Of a stretch of DNA of 64,000 nucleotides, positions 62,201 to 64,000 are shown piece by piece. The stretch comes from Narthecium ossifragum (taxonomy: Eukaryota > Streptophyta > Magnoliopsida > Dioscoreales > Nartheciaceae), in NCBI GenBank assembly GCA_963920575.1, contig OY986963.1, positions 2,394,896 to 2,458,895 of the forward strand, read 5' to 3'. The position numbers were made by a program, and so were the translations under genes. Position 1 is the stretch's first letter; each line of letters opens with the position of its first letter. The notes under the pieces are model-generated. The model was not told where the DNA came from and did no database searches. It worked only from the letters and a program-made list of their open reading frames with translations.

Positions 62201-64000
62201 CTCACTACCGATGGACTAGTTGGTTGAATCGGTAGAAGTGATGGCCCTTTCACAGGACTTAGGTGGCCACCAAGTTCATGTAGGTTGATTCTTTATAGAT
62301 CTTTCTGTTGATCTTTGCTTATCTTTTCTGCTAGAGAGCTGCCTGGTCAAGGTATGATAGGGCATTGGATCTATGGATAGGAATTAAGTGCAATGACGTA
62401 ATGTAGAAGGAGAACGGTTTTGTTGCGTACGATTTGCAGTATCTATTATCTACATACTCCAACTCATGGATTGCTGTACCTTTGGCACGCGCCGTGCCGG
62501 CAGCCTGCTGGCACGGTATGTGCCGCCGGCACGGATGCGTGTCGGACCGGCACACCCCCGTACCATTCTCCTTTTTCTTCCTCCTCCTACTTCTTCTTCT
62601 TGGCACGGTAGGGGGGGTTTGATGCCGCTAACCCCCTAGCATGGTACGTACTGGCCGGCACACACAGTGCCAGACCGGCATGGAAATCCATGCTCCAACT
62701 CATACAATTATGGTGGCACATAACTTTGTGCAAGTGTTGATTGTAAGTAAAAATGGTACCAAGCATTGCTATCCTAGTCTAGTGACAAGCTGGAACTTGG
62801 AAGCTATGATTTATGAACAAATGATCTATGGACTGTAAACTGGTAAATCAGCATGCATACACAATTTGTTAACATTAAAACTGCAAATTCCAGGCCATCG
62901 GTCCAGATCTCACATTCTACAATACGTCAAAGGACATTGGGGAATCGCTGATATTTTCCACCAAGGTTATGCATGCGCATCTGGATCTATTCTCCAGGTC
63001 AGACACTCTAATCTTTTTTTCTGGGATATCTCGATGTCGTTTGCTTGATCTTTTGGTGGGCGCTTTAAGCTTTTAAGTTTTTCTAATTAGATATCAAAGC
63101 ATTTCGGACCTTGCTTTAGCATGATATACCTAATGATAAAATGCTAGTTGGGGGAGGGGGGTGTTGAGGGTGGTGTGAGGTAGATCGATTGGGAGAGATT
63201 GGCAAGGCATTGGTGGGGAGGCGTTTGGGGAAGAGAACAATGCATCCGGGATGGTTAGGTTAGAAAGCAATATATAGCATTTACAAGCTTTGAGTTAAGC
63301 AAAACAACCAGATAACCCAAAAGCAGACCTGGTAAGCTGTACTTCGGCACTATGGTGCATTGTATGTATCGTGCTGGTAAAATTACCGTGTCACGGCACA
63401 CCATGTGTTCTAAGGATAGAATGCTAGTTATCGGATTATCTTGTGATGCATGCTGGCCGGCACAGTAAACCATGTGTTCTTGTAAGCATAGAATGCTAGT
63501 TATCAGATTATCTTGGGATGCATACTGCCTGGCACCATATGTTCTTGTAAGCGTAGACTGGTAGTCATCAGAATGTCTGTGATTGCCTTGTACCATTTCA
63601 GCTACTCTGAGTTTTTTCACAGGGACTGAGAGTTGAGACCAAATGATCTCAACTCGAGAAGTAATCTAGGCTAGTATTTGGTGCTTCTAAGGAAGTGTAG
63701 ATCTTATATGCTTGAATTTTTTTCACATATCGGTATTGGGAAACTTGTTTAGGTTTGTCATCTTTAACCACGAAATGGAATCCACTTTGGTGATACACTA
63801 ATTTAATACTCTTATGTTTCTTGCAGGCTTGTCTTGAAGGGTGATAGTATGGAGATGAGTGGCAGTGTTCTTGGATTTAAAGTAGAGAGTAATGGAATCA
63901 GAGTTCTAGAACCTTTTGATACCATTGTGAAATTCTCCAATGCTGCAGGAAAAATTAATGTACATCTTACAGTCTCTGATATATTTATGAACTTTACCTT
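41296..64000 (+). CDS. VPS13: VPS13 lipid-transfer protein with PH domain (5' half, runs off the window)
   Basis: VPS13 proteins are long bridges that move bulk lipids between membranes at contact sites. Thirty-five exons stay in frame (5921 nt, 1973 codons): 41296-41392, 42274-42377, 42529-42663, 42765-42815, 43119-43213, 43281-43398, 44114-44215, 44297-44479, 44561-44721, 45358-45525, 46586-46675, 46765-47086, 47184-47288, 47365-47460, 47554-47621, 47885-48005, 48073-48276, 48424-48627, 49871-49980, 51776-51875, 51977-52075, 52950-53114, 53201-53275, 53368-53871, 53965-54312, 54404-54535, 55647-55760, 56066-56250, 56360-56468, 58572-58715, 58849-59139, 60568-61218, 61300-61491, 62894-62997, 63827-64000+. 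The chorein N-terminus is clear (MLEDQVAFLLQKYLGNYVRG, WSRLGQEPV, SISNIHIRYEDLE). A PH domain fills residues 809-911. These match the plant VPS13M type (Arabidopsis At4g17140-like, from memory). Family length is near 4200, so about half is here. No stops or frameshifts seen. Confidence 0.93.
41386..41815 (+). repeat. Triplication in VPS13 intron 1 that copies the 5' splice site
   Basis: Three tandem units start at 41386, 41531 and 41673 (periods 145 and 142 bp). Each opens with TGGAGAGGTAT, the exon 1 end plus donor, and goes on through TTCTTGAATC, AGCGA and TATTAGTTCAAGAA. The two downstream copies are potential decoy donors (41537 and 41679). Confidence 0.85.
44216..44296 (+). other. Short in-frame intron of VPS13 (81 nt, no stop)
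   Basis: GTACTAAATT...GAATCAG: 81 nt, a multiple of three, and open in the coding frame, so retaining it adds 27 residues (VLNSIMISF...). Remembered relatives read directly from SEW(G/S)Q to the FE(F/Y)G segment, supporting removal. Confidence 0.6.
46051..46306. mobile_element. CCGGCACGG hAT-like MITE, copy 1 (VPS13 intron 10)
   Basis: 256 bp. Ends CATGGATTGCCG and CGGAAATCCATG are inverted. Flanks CTCCACAA and CTTCACAG are a decayed 8-bp duplication. The inside is packed with GTGCCGGACCGGCACGG palindromes, a CTTCTTCTTCTT tract and CGATGCCGCTAACCCCCTGG. The ORFs here are artefacts of the palindromes. Confidence 0.85.
49871..52075 (+). other. PH domain exons of VPS13
   Basis: Exons 49871-49980, 51776-51875 and 51977-52075 encode residues 809-911: GVGNREAVWQRRYFCLVGPY, YILENPFSKSYRQYFSLRGK, EHVLVLCDV and RRNWQNRLQGAIYRAS. 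The WQRRYFCL strand and the C-terminal W in RRNWQNRLQGA are PH hallmarks. Its exon borders are phase 0 at both outer ends, so the domain could have been inserted or skipped without frame change. PH domains in such proteins are thought to help membrane targeting. Confidence 0.85.
52205..52440. mobile_element. Small palindromic MITE-like element in VPS13 intron 21
   Basis: CCACCTGTAGGATGGGAACATTT on the left is matched by AAATGTTCCCACCCGTAGGGTGGG on the right, and TTTGCAACGAT by TCGCAAATCATT. CAGTGGCGGATCTTTG near the middle suggests a second nested element. Ends are approximate. Confidence 0.5.
55807..56017. mobile_element. CCGGCACGG hAT-like MITE, copy 2, inverted (VPS13 intron 27)
   Basis: 211 bp in opposite orientation to copies 1 and 3: CATGGATTTCCG to GGCAATCCATG. 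Flanks CTTAGGAA and CGTAGGAA are an 8-bp duplication with one change. It carries a run of about 16 C and a GGAGGAAGAAGAAAAAGG tract. It ends 48 bp before exon 56066-56250, close to the branch-point zone. Confidence 0.85.
56852..57448. mobile_element. hAT MITE with perfect 8-bp target duplication (VPS13 intron 29)
   Basis: 597 bp. Ends TAGGTATGGCAATGGGCGGG and, inward from the right, TAGGGATGGCAGCGGGGCGG. The duplication GCCTTGGA is perfect at 56844-56851 and 57449-57456. Subterminal GGGTTTGGG(A/G)(T/C)GG repeats occur on both sides. The TAGGGATGGCAA start is a very common plant hAT MITE terminus. Confidence 0.93.
61998..62240. mobile_element. ATCGGTAG-family palindromic element, locus E (VPS13 intron 33)
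   Basis: GAATCGGTAGTGAGATACCGATTCAACCA opens it and a TGGTTGAATCGGTAG word closes it. CATCGGTAGTGAGGTATCGATGGACTAGATCAACCAATCGGTACC lies between, with a second copy of GGACTAGATCAACCAATC near 62175. It shares GGACTAGATCAA with locus A. Confidence 0.65.
62465..62692. mobile_element. CCGGCACGG hAT-like MITE, copy 3 (VPS13 intron 33)
   Basis: 228 bp, same orientation as copy 1. Ends CATGGATTGCTG and TGGAAATCCATG. The 8-bp duplication CTCCAACT is perfect (62457-62464 and 62693-62700), which makes this the youngest-looking copy. Confidence 0.92.
63401..63600 (+). repeat. Tandem repeat of about 65-69 bp in VPS13 intron 34
   Basis: Units start at 63401, 63470 and 63535 with CCAT(G/A)TGTTCT and share TAGAATGCTAGTTATC and GATTATCTTG(T/G)GATGCAT. 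The word CTGGCCGGCAC suggests descent from the CCGGCACGG element family. Confidence 0.75.

Overview
This is a window of nuclear DNA from a flowering plant. Genes are split by GT-AG introns, proteins are plant-type (an FLZ zinc finger protein, an MPC4-like pyruvate carrier, a PH-domain VPS13), and the space between genes is AT-rich and full of transposon debris (LINEs, MULE, hAT and Harbinger-like MITEs, foldback elements, minisatellites). I cannot fix the species or family. One assembly gap of 200 N lies at 34959-35158. No organellar, bacterial or viral genes, rRNA, tRNA or CRISPR array were seen.

Layout. 592-3552 (+): the 3' part of a ten-exon gene I do not recognise. 4440-5102: a GC-rich leader with an intron and a 26-codon ORF, possibly a small gene. 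5100-20300: gene-poor, holding a long palindrome (7754-8714), an ATCGGTAG foldback, a probable LTR remnant, GC-rich minisatellites, a decayed duplicate of the first gene's last exons (16590-16930) and a 5'-truncated LINE (17278-19008, minus). 20331-22759 (+): a complete five-exon mitochondrial pyruvate carrier gene with a GC-AG intron and an antisense LINE relic in its last intron. 25700-26310 (+): a complete two-exon FLZ gene with ACGT-core motifs upstream. 27000-41100: accessory DNA, including tandem MITEs, a Harbinger-like element carrying a kelch/F-box gene fragment, a second truncated LINE with a 15-bp target duplication, a foldback tandem array running into the gap, a GAGAATTC array, and a 1337-bp MULE with a 9-bp target duplication nested in an older repeat array.

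41296-64000 (+): the first 35 coding exons (about 1973 codons, roughly half) of a VPS13 lipid-transfer protein with an inserted PH domain. Its introns carry three copies of one GC-rich hAT-like MITE family, another hAT MITE, an ATCGGTAG element and a short tandem repeat. Intron 1 is a triplication that repeats the 5' splice site.

The genes do not form a pathway or operon. What gives the window its character is the transposon layering: nested insertions with readable target duplications, gene-fragment capture, and several palindromic families. Splice sites were placed by eye from frame continuity and remembered family sequence; no alignment was run.
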